From assembly GCF_002735705.1 (NCBI RefSeq), contig NZ_PDZL01000010.1, positions 62,001-126,000 of the forward strand: a stretch of DNA of 64,000 nucleotides, given 5' to 3'. Below the pieces are notes generated by a model. The model worked only from the letters and a program-made list of their open reading frames with translations, was not told the origin of the DNA and did no database searches. The stretch is from Janthinobacterium sp. BJB426 (GTDB taxonomy: Bacteria > Pseudomonadota > Gammaproteobacteria > Burkholderiales > Burkholderiaceae_D). The translations under genes and the position numbers were made by a program. Shown in pieces: positions 47,562-55,738 of this stretch. Every line of letters begins with the position of its first letter. The stretch's first letter is position 1.

Positions 47562-49798
47562 GTTTTCTGATTTCTTTCCATGTCAATAAGTAGCTTCTGG
47601 TAGCGAGCATCTCGCCGTAGTGTCAACAGATCGGGTGCGGATTCGATCAGGTTGAGGGGGTAGCCGCGCTCTATGGCCTGTCGCAAAGCCGCCATCGCTT
47701 CGTCGCGCCTGCCTATCAGCTCATAGGTCAGCGCTGCCCTAAAATGGATATCGGGCAATGTGGGCGCTAGCTGGACAGCTTGCGCTACGTGCCTTAACGC
47801 ATCGTCTCGCAAGCCCGCATAGGCCGCATACAATGCCAGCCGGGAGTTGACCTTTGGATCGTCCGGAGAGTGTTGCAGCATGACTTTGATCAATGTGATG
47901 GCACGGCGGTAGGAGTCGCGTGACAGCTCTATCTGACCAGGCACCCAGCGTTGGGCGTCCGCCAGGTTCGCCCATAGCAGGTAATTCCCAGGATTGCCTT
48001 TGTTTTCTGAGACGGCATTTTTAAAGGCCTGGACTGCTCCCAGATAGTCGCCCTTGTTAAACAGGGCGTTCCCTAGGTTGGTATACAGTTCCCAGTCGGG
48101 ATGCACCTGCAATCCTTGCTGCAGGACTTGCAGGGCTTCATCGCCGCGATTCAGACGTTCAAGCGTAGCACTAAGTTGGGCATACGCATTGGCCACCTGT
48201 GGGTTCATTTGTATGGCTTTCCGAAAGAGCTTTTCAGCTTCCGTGTAATTGCCCTGGTTGTAGTGCATCCTGCCCAACATCGAAATGAACGGGCGATCAC
48301 GGGGATACAAGGCGATGGCCTTGTCGAGCACATCCTTGGCTTGATCAAATTTTTGTGCGTGGATGAGCAGACGTGCCTTGCCGTACATGCCCAGCGGATT
48401 GTTTGGCTCCAGATTCAGTGCCGTAGTAATTTCCTGCATTGCTTGCCGACGGTTGCCGTGATGTTCAATAGCCCAGGCTTGCGCCACATGGGCCAGAGCC
48501 AACTGATCATCTGCTGCCAATGCTTGTTTCGCAGCGACATCCGCGCGTTGTAGCCAGGTTTCATCTCGGTTGCTGCCTAAATAGCGCAATGTGAAAACCA
48601 GCGACAGGCCTGCACTTGCCGCAGCATGCTCTGGATTGTGTTTAAGTACAGTGCTGAAATGTTCAATAGCCTGCTTCTGAGCGCTTTCTTGATCAAACGA
48701 GCGCAACGCTTCCATCCCCGCCGCCATGCTGGCCATTTCCGAATATGGCGCGGGCGCCTTTTCGCCTGTGACGAACGATTTGACGGCAGGAACGATATTG
48801 GGCAGCTGCCATCCCGCCAGTACCACCAGCAGCGCCACGCCCGCGCCCCATTTCAGGGTGCGCTTGCGTGGCAGGGGCAGGCGGATGGAGACGCTGGCGG
48901 GCGGTTCTTCCTTCGCGGGTATCTCGTCGGCAAGGGGCGTGGCCAAGGTGAGCGGTTCGCCGCGCTGCGCCCCTATTGCCTCGCGCACGGCGCGCATGGT
49001 GCGTGGCCGTTCCGCCGGGTCGTGCGCCGTCATCGCGCGCACGAGGGCGTTGATGGCGGGTGGGACGGAGTCGGGCAGGTCGGGCCAGGCTTCCGTCGCC
49101 TGCATGTGGGCGGCGGCCAGGGCCAGGCCGTTCAGGTGGGCGAAGTGGCGCTGGCCGGCCAGCATTTCGTACAGCATGGCGCCCAGGGCATAGACGTCGC
49201 CGCGCGTGTCGGGCAGGCGGCCCATCAGGCGCTCGGGCGCCATGTAGGCGATCGTGCCCTGCAAGTCGCACAGGGTGGTCGTTTGCGTGGCTTGCGGGTC
49301 GATGTGGCGCGCCAGGCCGAAGTCGAGGATGCGCACCTTGCCATCCGCCTCCAGCATCAAGTTCGATGGTTTCAGGTCGCCGTGCACGAGATCCATGGCG
49401 TGCGCCTCGTCCATGGCGTCGGCGATCTGGTAGGCGATGTCGAGCGCCGCCTGCAAGTCCGCCTTGCCGCTGTGCATGAACTGGCCCAGGGTCTGGCCTT
49501 CGACCAGTTCCATGACGATGGACTGGCTCGTGCCCTGGCCCTCGATGGCAAAGATGCGCACGAAGGCCGCATGCTTGAGCGAGGCGGCCAGGCGCGCTTC
49601 ATTGATGAGTTTTTCCGGATGCAGCACGTCGGCTTGCGGTTTCAGCCGTTTCAGCGCCACGCTACGGCACAGCTTGGCATCCCAGGCTTCGAATACATGG
49701 CCGAAACCGCCTTCGCCCAGCAAGCGGCGCACTTCATAGTGCCCGCTGATCGTGTCGTCTTGCGGTGGGGTCTGACGCAGGGAGTCGAGCAGTTCCAT
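47558..49798 (-). CDS. Membrane Ser/Thr protein kinase with TPR repeats (T6SS-linked)
   Basis: A 746-residue protein. The N-terminal Hanks-type kinase domain (about 20-270) has the Gly loop LLGEGGFGHVFEAWDA, VALKRL with the ATP-binding Lys, the catalytic loop VHGDLKPSNLML (HGD instead of HRD) and DFGLARH. A single membrane helix (about 318-335, GAGVALLVVLAGWQLPNIVP) follows, and the outer half is built of TPR-like repeats (ALVHAQAWAIEHHGNRRQAM type, PRDRPFISMLGRMHYNQGNY, PQVANAYAQLSATLERLNRG). It is divergent from tssF; kinases such as PpkA control T6SS firing by threonine phosphorylation, so a similar role is plausible. The C-terminal half is AT-richer than the kinase half, with a switch near 48700. 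Confidence 0.9.
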   Translation of the reverse strand: MELLDSLRQTPPQDDTISGHYEVRRLLGEGGFGHVFEAWDAKLCRSVALKRLKPQADVLHPEKLINEARLAASLKHAAFVRIFAIEGQGTSQSIVMELVEGQTLGQFMHSGKADLQAALDIAYQIADAMDEAHAMDLVHGDLKPSNLMLEADGKVRILDFGLARHIDPQATQTTTLCDLQGTIAYMAPERLMGRLPDTRGDVYALGAMLYEMLAGQRHFAHLNGLALAAAHMQATEAWPDLPDSVPPAINALVRAMTAHDPAERPRTMRAVREAIGAQRGEPLTLATPLADEIPAKEEPPASVSIRLPLPRKRTLKWGAGVALLVVLAGWQLPNIVPAVKSFVTGEKAPAPYSEMASMAAGMEALRSFDQESAQKQAIEHFSTVLKHNPEHAAASAGLSLVFTLRYLGSNRDETWLQRADVAAKQALAADDQLALAHVAQAWAIEHHGNRRQAMQEITTALNLEPNNPLGMYGKARLLIHAQKFDQAKDVLDKAIALYPRDRPFISMLGRMHYNQGNYTEAEKLFRKAIQMNPQVANAYAQLSATLERLNRGDEALQVLQQGLQVHPDWELYTNLGNALFNKGDYLGAVQAFKNAVSENKGNPGNYLLWANLADAQRWVPGQIELSRDSYRRAITLIKVMLQHSPDDPKVNSRLALYAAYAGLRDDALRHVAQAVQLAPTLPDIHFRAALTYELIGRRDEAMAALRQAIERGYPLNLIESAPDLLTLRRDARYQKLLIDMERNQKT

Positions 49799-49898
49799 AT
49801 ACCTTGGCTTCAGAGTGCATCAACGTGGGCGTCAAGCATCGAAAAGGGGTAATGCGATGTTTGAATCCTCAAGATGATTGATTTTGAGTAACTTCCTG

Positions 49899-49938
49899 AT
49901 TTAAAACGATTGTTTCGAATAAGTCAATTAATATTGAC
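49899..49938 (-). promoter_or_regulatory. Candidate kinase promoter with overlapping inverted repeat
   Basis: On the minus strand TTGACT (49927-49922) and TTAAAT (49904-49899) are 17 bases apart. GTCAAT-TAAT-ATTGAC (49923-49938), a perfect 6-4-6 inverted repeat, overlaps the -35 box and could be an operator. The whole gap 49799-50092 between kinase and tssF is AT-rich and serves as the divergent promoter region; no tssF promoter is clear within it. Confidence 0.5.
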
Positions 49939-50092
49939 AAGGAGTGAACAAAAGTTGCTGTGCCATCGTTGGACTGGCATTCCTTGCTGATGCATGCAAT
50001 CTTGTCCAAACTCAACTTTCCTCGTTCCCGCCTCCTCAATAATGCAGATGGGGTTGATATCGGCATGTGCCGATCAGGCGAAGGAGGCTGGC

Positions 50093-51934
50093 ATGGATGA
50101 GCTGCTGCAATATTATGAGCGCGAACTGGGCACCTTGCATGCGCACAATCAGGCGTTTGCCCGGCGCTATCCGGCCATCGCCGGCGCGTTGGGCATCGTG
50201 GGCGGTGACCTGGGCACCACCGACGATCCGCACATGGCGCGCATGTTGCAGGCGTTTGCCATGTTCAATGCGCGCACGGCGAAGCGGCTGGCCGATGGCT
50301 TCGGCACTTTCAGTAAAACCTTGCTGGAAGTCAATTTCCCCCATTATTTGCGCCCGTTTCCTGCCTGCGCCATTGCCCGCATCGATAACGACCTTGCGGC
50401 GGTGAGCGAGCTGGCCGTGATCCCGCGCGGCACGCTCATGCATGCTGCGGAACATCAGGGCGTTGCCTGCAAGTTCACCACCACCTACGATGTCGCCGTG
50501 GCGCCGCTGCGCCTGTCCGAGGTGCGTTTCCAGTCCATCGTGGCGGCGCCGCCCGCAGTGCGCCTGCCACCGGATTTTGGGGCGGCAATCAGCATCACGC
50601 TCGAAGCGACGGGCGCCACGTCCACGCTGGACGGGCTCCCGCTGCCGGCGCTGCGCCTGTTCCTCGACGGCGAGCCTTCCTTTTGCGCCACCTTGCGCGA
50701 CAGCCTGTTCCTGCGTGCGCGTTGTGCCTATGTGGACGTCGATGGCGTATGGCATGGGCTGGACGTAGTGCCCTTGCATCCGGTCGGCTTTGCCACCGAG
50801 GATGCCTTGATGCCGGCCATGGCCGCCTCGCATCCCGCTTACCGCTTGCTGGGCGAATGGTTTGCCTTTCCCGATAAATTCAATTTCGTCGACCTGGACC
50901 TGGCCGCGCTGCGTCCGCTGTTGCCGCCGGCCTGCCGGCGCTGCACCATCCACCTGCTGTTGGCCGACATGCAGGCCGATGCGGATATCGCGCGCATCTT
51001 GCGCCCCCTGTCCGCCAGGCATCTGGTGCCGGGGTGCACGCCCGTCGTCAACCTGTTTCGCCAGGCGGCCAATCCCATCCGCCTGACGCACGCGAGCGCC
51101 GAGCATGTGCTGCTGCCATCGGTGCGGCAGGCGCATTGCTACGATATTTACAGCGTCGATAGCGTGCAGGTGCTCAGTGAAACGCAGAGCGGTGGCGCAC
51201 TCGATGCGTTTCACCCGTTCTATTCGATGCGCCATGGCGAAGCGGGCGGGCGCCAGGGACGCTACTGGGTGACGCGGCGCGACGAAGACATGGCGCTGAG
51301 CAATCCCGGCTACGACATGCGCATTGCCTTTGTCGACGGCGCCATGCAGCCGCTGCACGACGCCACGCAAACGGTGTCCATCATGCTGACCTGCAGCAAC
51401 CGCGATTTGCCAGGCCGCCTGGTGTTGGGCAATGCCGCGGGCGACCTGCACCATGACGGCGTGGCCAGCGCCTTGCCGGTGCGCCTGCTGCGCAAACCCG
51501 GCGCGCCGTGTCGCTTCCCTGCGTGCGCGGCGTCGCATTGGCGGCTGATCGCGCAATTGTCCCTGAACCATCAGTCGCTGAATGAACAGGGCTTGCCGCT
51601 CTTTAAGCAAATACTCGAGTTGTACAACTTGCCCGGTTCGGCCAGCGCCGCGCGCCAGATCGCGGGCTTGACGGGACTGCGCCAGCGCGCCGCCAGTACC
51701 TGGCTGCAGGACGAGGCGGGCGGCAGCCTGGTCTTCGGCATCGACGTCCTGTTGTCCGTCGACGAAGAAGCCTTTGTCGGCAGCGGCTTGCATGCCTTTG
51801 CCCAGGTGATCGAACGCTTTCTCGGGCTGTATGTGCACCTGGCCTCGTTTACCCGCCTGATCGTCTTGTCGCAGAAGACTGGAAAGGAGTTGCTGTGCTG
51901 CCTGCCACGCAATGGAAACCAGACGCTGGTGTAG
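50093..51934 (+). CDS. tssF: Type VI secretion baseplate protein TssF (VasA/ImpG)
   Basis: Baseplate wedge subunit of the T6SS. ATG 50093 has AAGGAGG 5-6 bases upstream; the frame stays open further upstream but without a ribosome site. The 613-residue protein opens with the family signature MDELLQYYERELGTLHAHNQ and FARRYPAIAGALG, then VNFPHYLRPFPACAIARI, all conserved in TssF. GLYVHLASFTRLIVLSQ near the end is also typical. It overlaps tssG by 40 bases. Confidence 0.95.
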   Translation: MDELLQYYERELGTLHAHNQAFARRYPAIAGALGIVGGDLGTTDDPHMARMLQAFAMFNARTAKRLADGFGTFSKTLLEVNFPHYLRPFPACAIARIDNDLAAVSELAVIPRGTLMHAAEHQGVACKFTTTYDVAVAPLRLSEVRFQSIVAAPPAVRLPPDFGAAISITLEATGATSTLDGLPLPALRLFLDGEPSFCATLRDSLFLRARCAYVDVDGVWHGLDVVPLHPVGFATEDALMPAMAASHPAYRLLGEWFAFPDKFNFVDLDLAALRPLLPPACRRCTIHLLLADMQADADIARILRPLSARHLVPGCTPVVNLFRQAANPIRLTHASAEHVLLPSVRQAHCYDIYSVDSVQVLSETQSGGALDAFHPFYSMRHGEAGGRQGRYWVTRRDEDMALSNPGYDMRIAFVDGAMQPLHDATQTVSIMLTCSNRDLPGRLVLGNAAGDLHHDGVASALPVRLLRKPGAPCRFPACAASHWRLIAQLSLNHQSLNEQGLPLFKQILELYNLPGSASAARQIAGLTGLRQRAASTWLQDEAGGSLVFGIDVLLSVDEEAFVGSGLHAFAQVIERFLGLYVHLASFTRLIVLSQKTGKELLCCLPRNGNQTLV

Positions 51935-52923
51935 TCGCGCACCTGCTGGCCGATCCGTCCGGTACCGGCTTCTTTCAAGCGGTGCGCCTGCTGTCTGCCT
52001 GGCTGAAGCAGCAGGGCATTTCGCAGGAGCAGGTGTTTGAGGATTACCTGCGCCTGCATGGCAGCGCATCGCTGTCGTTTGCGCCGGGCGAAATCGAACA
52101 GCTGTGGCTGGAACCGCAGGCGGACGGCGAAACGCAGGTGCATGTGCAGGCGGCCATGCTGGGTTTTTTAGGCGTGCATGGCAACTTGCCGCTGCATTAC
52201 ACGGAAACGCTCGCCCGCCACGAGCGGCAGACGGGCGATGGCGGTCCCCGTGCCTGGCTCGACACCTTGTCGCACCGCGCGCTGGTCCTGTTTTACCAGG
52301 CCTGGGCCCGCTACCGCATCGAATGCCAGCAGGATGCAGACGGTGGCGATTTCCTGCCCATGCAACTGGCCCTCGCGGGCGCCTGGCCTGCCAGGGTGGC
52401 CCAGCAAGAGGATGGCTTGCCAGCACATGTGCTGGCCCATTTTGCGGCCTTGCTGCGACACCGGCCCGTGGCGGCCGACGTGATGCAGGCGGTGCTGGCC
52501 GGGTATTTCGGCGTGCCCGTTCGCTTGCAGCGTTTTGTGGGCGCCTGGTTCCGGCGCGCGCCGCAAGAGCGCACCTTGCTGGCCACCGCGCATGCCGGGC
52601 TGGGACAAGGCGCCATGCTGGGCGAGCGCTGCCGGCGCGCCGACTTGCGCGTGCGCCTCGTGCTGGGGCCGCTGGCGCGCCGCGCCTACGAGGATTTCTT
52701 GCCCGGACGCCCCGGTGCGCTGGCCCTGCTTCAGATGCTGGGCCTGTTTGGCTTGCCTGGCATGAGTTTTGAAATACGCCTGGTGCTGCGCCGGGAAGAC
52801 GTGCGCACCTGCGTGCTGGGCATGGGCGCCTGCCTGGCGGAGGATGCCTTTTTGGCCGGCAAGCTGCCGGCCCGTGAGCGTGACGACATGCATTACGACA
52901 TACGTTTCGATGGTTCCGCCTGA
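51895..52923 (+). CDS. tssG: Type VI secretion baseplate protein TssG (VasB/ImpH)
   Basis: The 342-residue baseplate partner of TssF. It starts with GTG 51895, 5 bases after AAAGGAG, inside the end of tssF. FFQAVRLLSAWLKQQG is the conserved N-terminal segment, LGFLGVHGNLPLHYTETL and RALVLFYQAWARYR are further family motifs, and FVGAWFRRAPQERTLLATAH is the central conserved part. The usual tssF-tssG order is kept; the remaining baseplate and membrane genes are not in the window. Confidence 0.94.
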   Translation: MLPATQWKPDAGVVAHLLADPSGTGFFQAVRLLSAWLKQQGISQEQVFEDYLRLHGSASLSFAPGEIEQLWLEPQADGETQVHVQAAMLGFLGVHGNLPLHYTETLARHERQTGDGGPRAWLDTLSHRALVLFYQAWARYRIECQQDADGGDFLPMQLALAGAWPARVAQQEDGLPAHVLAHFAALLRHRPVAADVMQAVLAGYFGVPVRLQRFVGAWFRRAPQERTLLATAHAGLGQGAMLGERCRRADLRVRLVLGPLARRAYEDFLPGRPGALALLQMLGLFGLPGMSFEIRLVLRREDVRTCVLGMGACLAEDAFLAGKLPARERDDMHYDIRFDGSA

Positions 52924-52970
52924 GACCGCCTTATTGATGGACCCCGCTGACTGTTGGAAGGAAGAAAACC

Positions 52971-55715
52971 ATGGAAGACTTCGCGCAATGGCTGGCCGTG
53001 GACAAGGCATTGACCGCCGACAACCGTGCTCTGCGGCTGCGCCTCGCTTACCCGGAAGGCATCAATGAGGATGCCTTGCTACCGCAGCGCATCAGCGGCT
53101 GCGAGGCCATCTGCGGCGGGATTGAGTACCGCATCCTGTGCGTGGCCACCGAGGTGCAACTGCCGCTGAAACAGTTCATCGCCGTGCCGGCCGAATTGCA
53201 GATCGTCACCGACCGTGGGCAGTTGCGCAGGGTCTGCGGCATCGTCGCCGAAGCGAGTGCGGGGCAAAGCGATGGTGGCCTGGCGACCTATCAACTGGTG
53301 CTGCGCGATGGTCTGGCCTTGATGGAAAAACGCATCAATACACGCGTGTTTCGCAACAAGCACGAATTGCAGATCGTGCAGCTCCTGTTTGAGGAGTGGC
53401 GGCAGGGTAATAGCGTGCTCGCCGGCAGCCTGGATCTCGCCATCGATGCGGCGCTGGCGGCGCGCAGCTTGCCCGTGCGTGAATTCACGATGCAGCATAA
53501 TGAATCCGATGCCGCCTTTATCCGCCGCCTGCTCAGGCGCCGCGGCATCGCCTGGTGTTTCCAGGCGGGAGCGCCCGCCAGCGCGCACGCCGCGCACGTG
53601 CCCGTGCATACCCTGCTGCTGTTCGACGACGCCAGCCGCCTGCCGGAAAACGCGGCCGGCACGGTGCGCTATCACCGCGATGACGCCACCGAAGAGCGCG
53701 ACACGGTCACGGCCTGGAATGCCGTGCGTCGCTTACAGCCCGGAAAGTCGGAGCGCTACAGCTGGGATGACGGCCACCCGCACAGCCCGCAATTCATGCG
53801 TACCCAAGCGGGCGGCACGGCGGACCAGGGCGGCAACGGCAACCGCCTGGCGGCCAGCCTGGACGACTACATCGTGGAAATGCCGCTGGCCGGCGCCAGC
53901 AACGACGACCATCGTCGGCTGGGGCAGCTGGCGATGGCGCGCCACGACCTGGAGAGCAAGTGTTTTCAGGGCGAAAGCTGCGTGCGTGATTTCTGTGTGG
54001 GTCAATGGTTCAGTTTGCAAGGACATGCGGAGATCGACACGCATCCGGCGGGCGAGCGCCAGTTCGTGCTCACGGCCGTGAGCGTGTTGGCCAGCAACAA
54101 CTTGCCGAAAGGTCTGGATGCGCGCATAGAGCGTTTGTTCGCGCACAGCGGCTGGCAGGCGGACGCGGGCCAGCCGCAGGTTGTCGCTGCCGAGCCCGCG
54201 TCAATCTTGCGCTACCGCAACCGTTTTACCTGCGTGCGGCGCGGCATCGCCATCGTGCCCGGCTTCGACCCGCGCAGCGATTTCCCGGTGGTGCGCCTGC
54301 AAAGCGCGCTGGTCGTCGGCCCTGCCGGCGAGGAAGTGCATTGCGATGCGCTGGGGCGCGTCAATGTGCGTTTTGTTGCGACGCGCGCGCCGGACCACGC
54401 GCATGCCAACGGCTCCGGCGCCTCCGATACGGAGCGTGATTCGGCCTGGGTGCGTGTCGCGTCCAGCTGGACCGGCAATGGTCCGGGCAGCGGCAAACAA
54501 TGCGGCACCTTGAGCTTGCCGCGCATCGGCGCGGAAGTGCTGATCGATTTTCTCGGCGGCGATCCGGACCGCCCAATCATCGTCGGCCAGCTGTACAACG
54601 CCGTGGGCGTGCCGCCGGGCCTGAGCAGCCGCGGCGCCTTGCCGGGCAACCGTTATCTGTCCGGCATGCGCAGCCGCGAAGTGCGCGGTGGGCGCGGCAA
54701 CCAGCTGTGCTTTGACGACACGCCGTCGCAAATCAGCGCGCAGCTTGCCAGCGATCAGGCGGCCACGCAATTGAACCTCGGCTATCTGACCGAGCCGCGC
54801 AGCGACGGTGCAGGGCGGCAGCGCGGCGACGGCTTTGAATTGCGCAGCGACGCCAGCGGCAGCGTGCGCACGGCCCGCTCGCTGTTGATCTCGGCCTGGA
54901 AACAGCTGGGCGCCAGCGGCAAGCAACTCGATAGCAGCGAGCACGCCGCCGTAATGAAGGAATGCCTGGAATTGTTTAGCTCCTTGGGCGAGTTTGCCGC
55001 CCAGCACCAGGCGCTGGCGCTGGACGCGGCCGGCAGCAAGGCGCTGGGGGCGGCCATTGCCGCCGACCAGCCCACCGTCAGCATCACGGCACCCGAGGGG
55101 GTGGCGCTGAGCACTCCCAAAACCATCGCCGGCAATGCTGGCACGAACATCGACCTGGTGGCCCAGCAGCATCTGCAACTGAGCGCGGCCCAGCGCTGCA
55201 ACGTCAACGCGGGCAAGGGCATTTCCCTGTTCGCGCACCAGGACGGCATCGTGCAGGTGGCCCATTTTGGCAAGTTCTTGCTGCAAAGCCAGCACGATCT
55301 TCTGCAGGCGGACGCCGCCAAGGAAATCCGCCTGACGGCCGGCACGCGGCTGGTCGGCATGGCGCAGGACGAAATCACCTTCATGACGGCGGGCGGCGCC
55401 TACCTGAAACTGTCCGGCGGTGCGGTGGAACTGGGCGGACCCGGCGCGCTGACGGTGAAAACCGACGGCCACCACTGGAACGGCCCTGGCAGCATGAAAG
55501 CGGCACTGCCCACCTTCGGTGAAGGCGAACTGGGCCGCGTGCCGCGCTTGCTGCGTCCCACCGATGGCTTGCCCGTCGAAGGCGTGGAAGTGCACATCGA
55601 GCGCGAAGGCGACAGTCCGCTGACGGGCGTCAGCGGCGCCGACGGGCGCGGGCCGAAGGTGGCGACCGATCATCTGCAGCGGCTGAAGGGGTTTTTCTTC
55701 CGCCGCCGTTCCTGA
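52971..55715 (+). CDS. vgrG: Type VI secretion spike protein VgrG (TssI)
   Basis: The 914-residue spike protein. The gp27-like part spans about residues 1-400 (EFTMQHNESDAAFIRRLLRR and ESKCFQGESCVRDF are typical), the gp5-like OB domain follows (GRVNVRFVATRAPD, DSAWVRVASSWTGN and GTLSLPRIGAEVLIDFLGGD, the last being the hallmark of VgrG), and a DUF2345 domain with repeats (NIDLVAQQHLQLSAAQRCNV) ends the spike. The final 50 residues (RLLRPTDGLPVEGVEVHIER) look like a short transthyretin-type effector-binding extension. Effector and adaptor genes follow immediately, which fits a spike loaded with a Tle3-type cargo. Confidence 0.94.
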   Translation: MEDFAQWLAVDKALTADNRALRLRLAYPEGINEDALLPQRISGCEAICGGIEYRILCVATEVQLPLKQFIAVPAELQIVTDRGQLRRVCGIVAEASAGQSDGGLATYQLVLRDGLALMEKRINTRVFRNKHELQIVQLLFEEWRQGNSVLAGSLDLAIDAALAARSLPVREFTMQHNESDAAFIRRLLRRRGIAWCFQAGAPASAHAAHVPVHTLLLFDDASRLPENAAGTVRYHRDDATEERDTVTAWNAVRRLQPGKSERYSWDDGHPHSPQFMRTQAGGTADQGGNGNRLAASLDDYIVEMPLAGASNDDHRRLGQLAMARHDLESKCFQGESCVRDFCVGQWFSLQGHAEIDTHPAGERQFVLTAVSVLASNNLPKGLDARIERLFAHSGWQADAGQPQVVAAEPASILRYRNRFTCVRRGIAIVPGFDPRSDFPVVRLQSALVVGPAGEEVHCDALGRVNVRFVATRAPDHAHANGSGASDTERDSAWVRVASSWTGNGPGSGKQCGTLSLPRIGAEVLIDFLGGDPDRPIIVGQLYNAVGVPPGLSSRGALPGNRYLSGMRSREVRGGRGNQLCFDDTPSQISAQLASDQAATQLNLGYLTEPRSDGAGRQRGDGFELRSDASGSVRTARSLLISAWKQLGASGKQLDSSEHAAVMKECLELFSSLGEFAAQHQALALDAAGSKALGAAIAADQPTVSITAPEGVALSTPKTIAGNAGTNIDLVAQQHLQLSAAQRCNVNAGKGISLFAHQDGIVQVAHFGKFLLQSQHDLLQADAAKEIRLTAGTRLVGMAQDEITFMTAGGAYLKLSGGAVELGGPGALTVKTDGHHWNGPGSMKAALPTFGEGELGRVPRLLRPTDGLPVEGVEVHIEREGDSPLTGVSGADGRGPKVATDHLQRLKGFFFRRRS

Positions 55716-55738
55716 AACCCGACATCGGAGACCTTACC

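Noticed and set aside
49944..50041. Possible 32-codon GTG-started frame in the kinase/tssF gap
   Set aside because: The putative start directly touches the AAGGA motif, leaving no spacing, and the lipobox-like ADAC lacks the required residues.
49994..50092. Upstream extension of tssF by 33 codons
   Set aside because: The ATG at 50093 has an excellent AAGGAGG ribosome site and begins the conserved MDELLQYYERELG signature.
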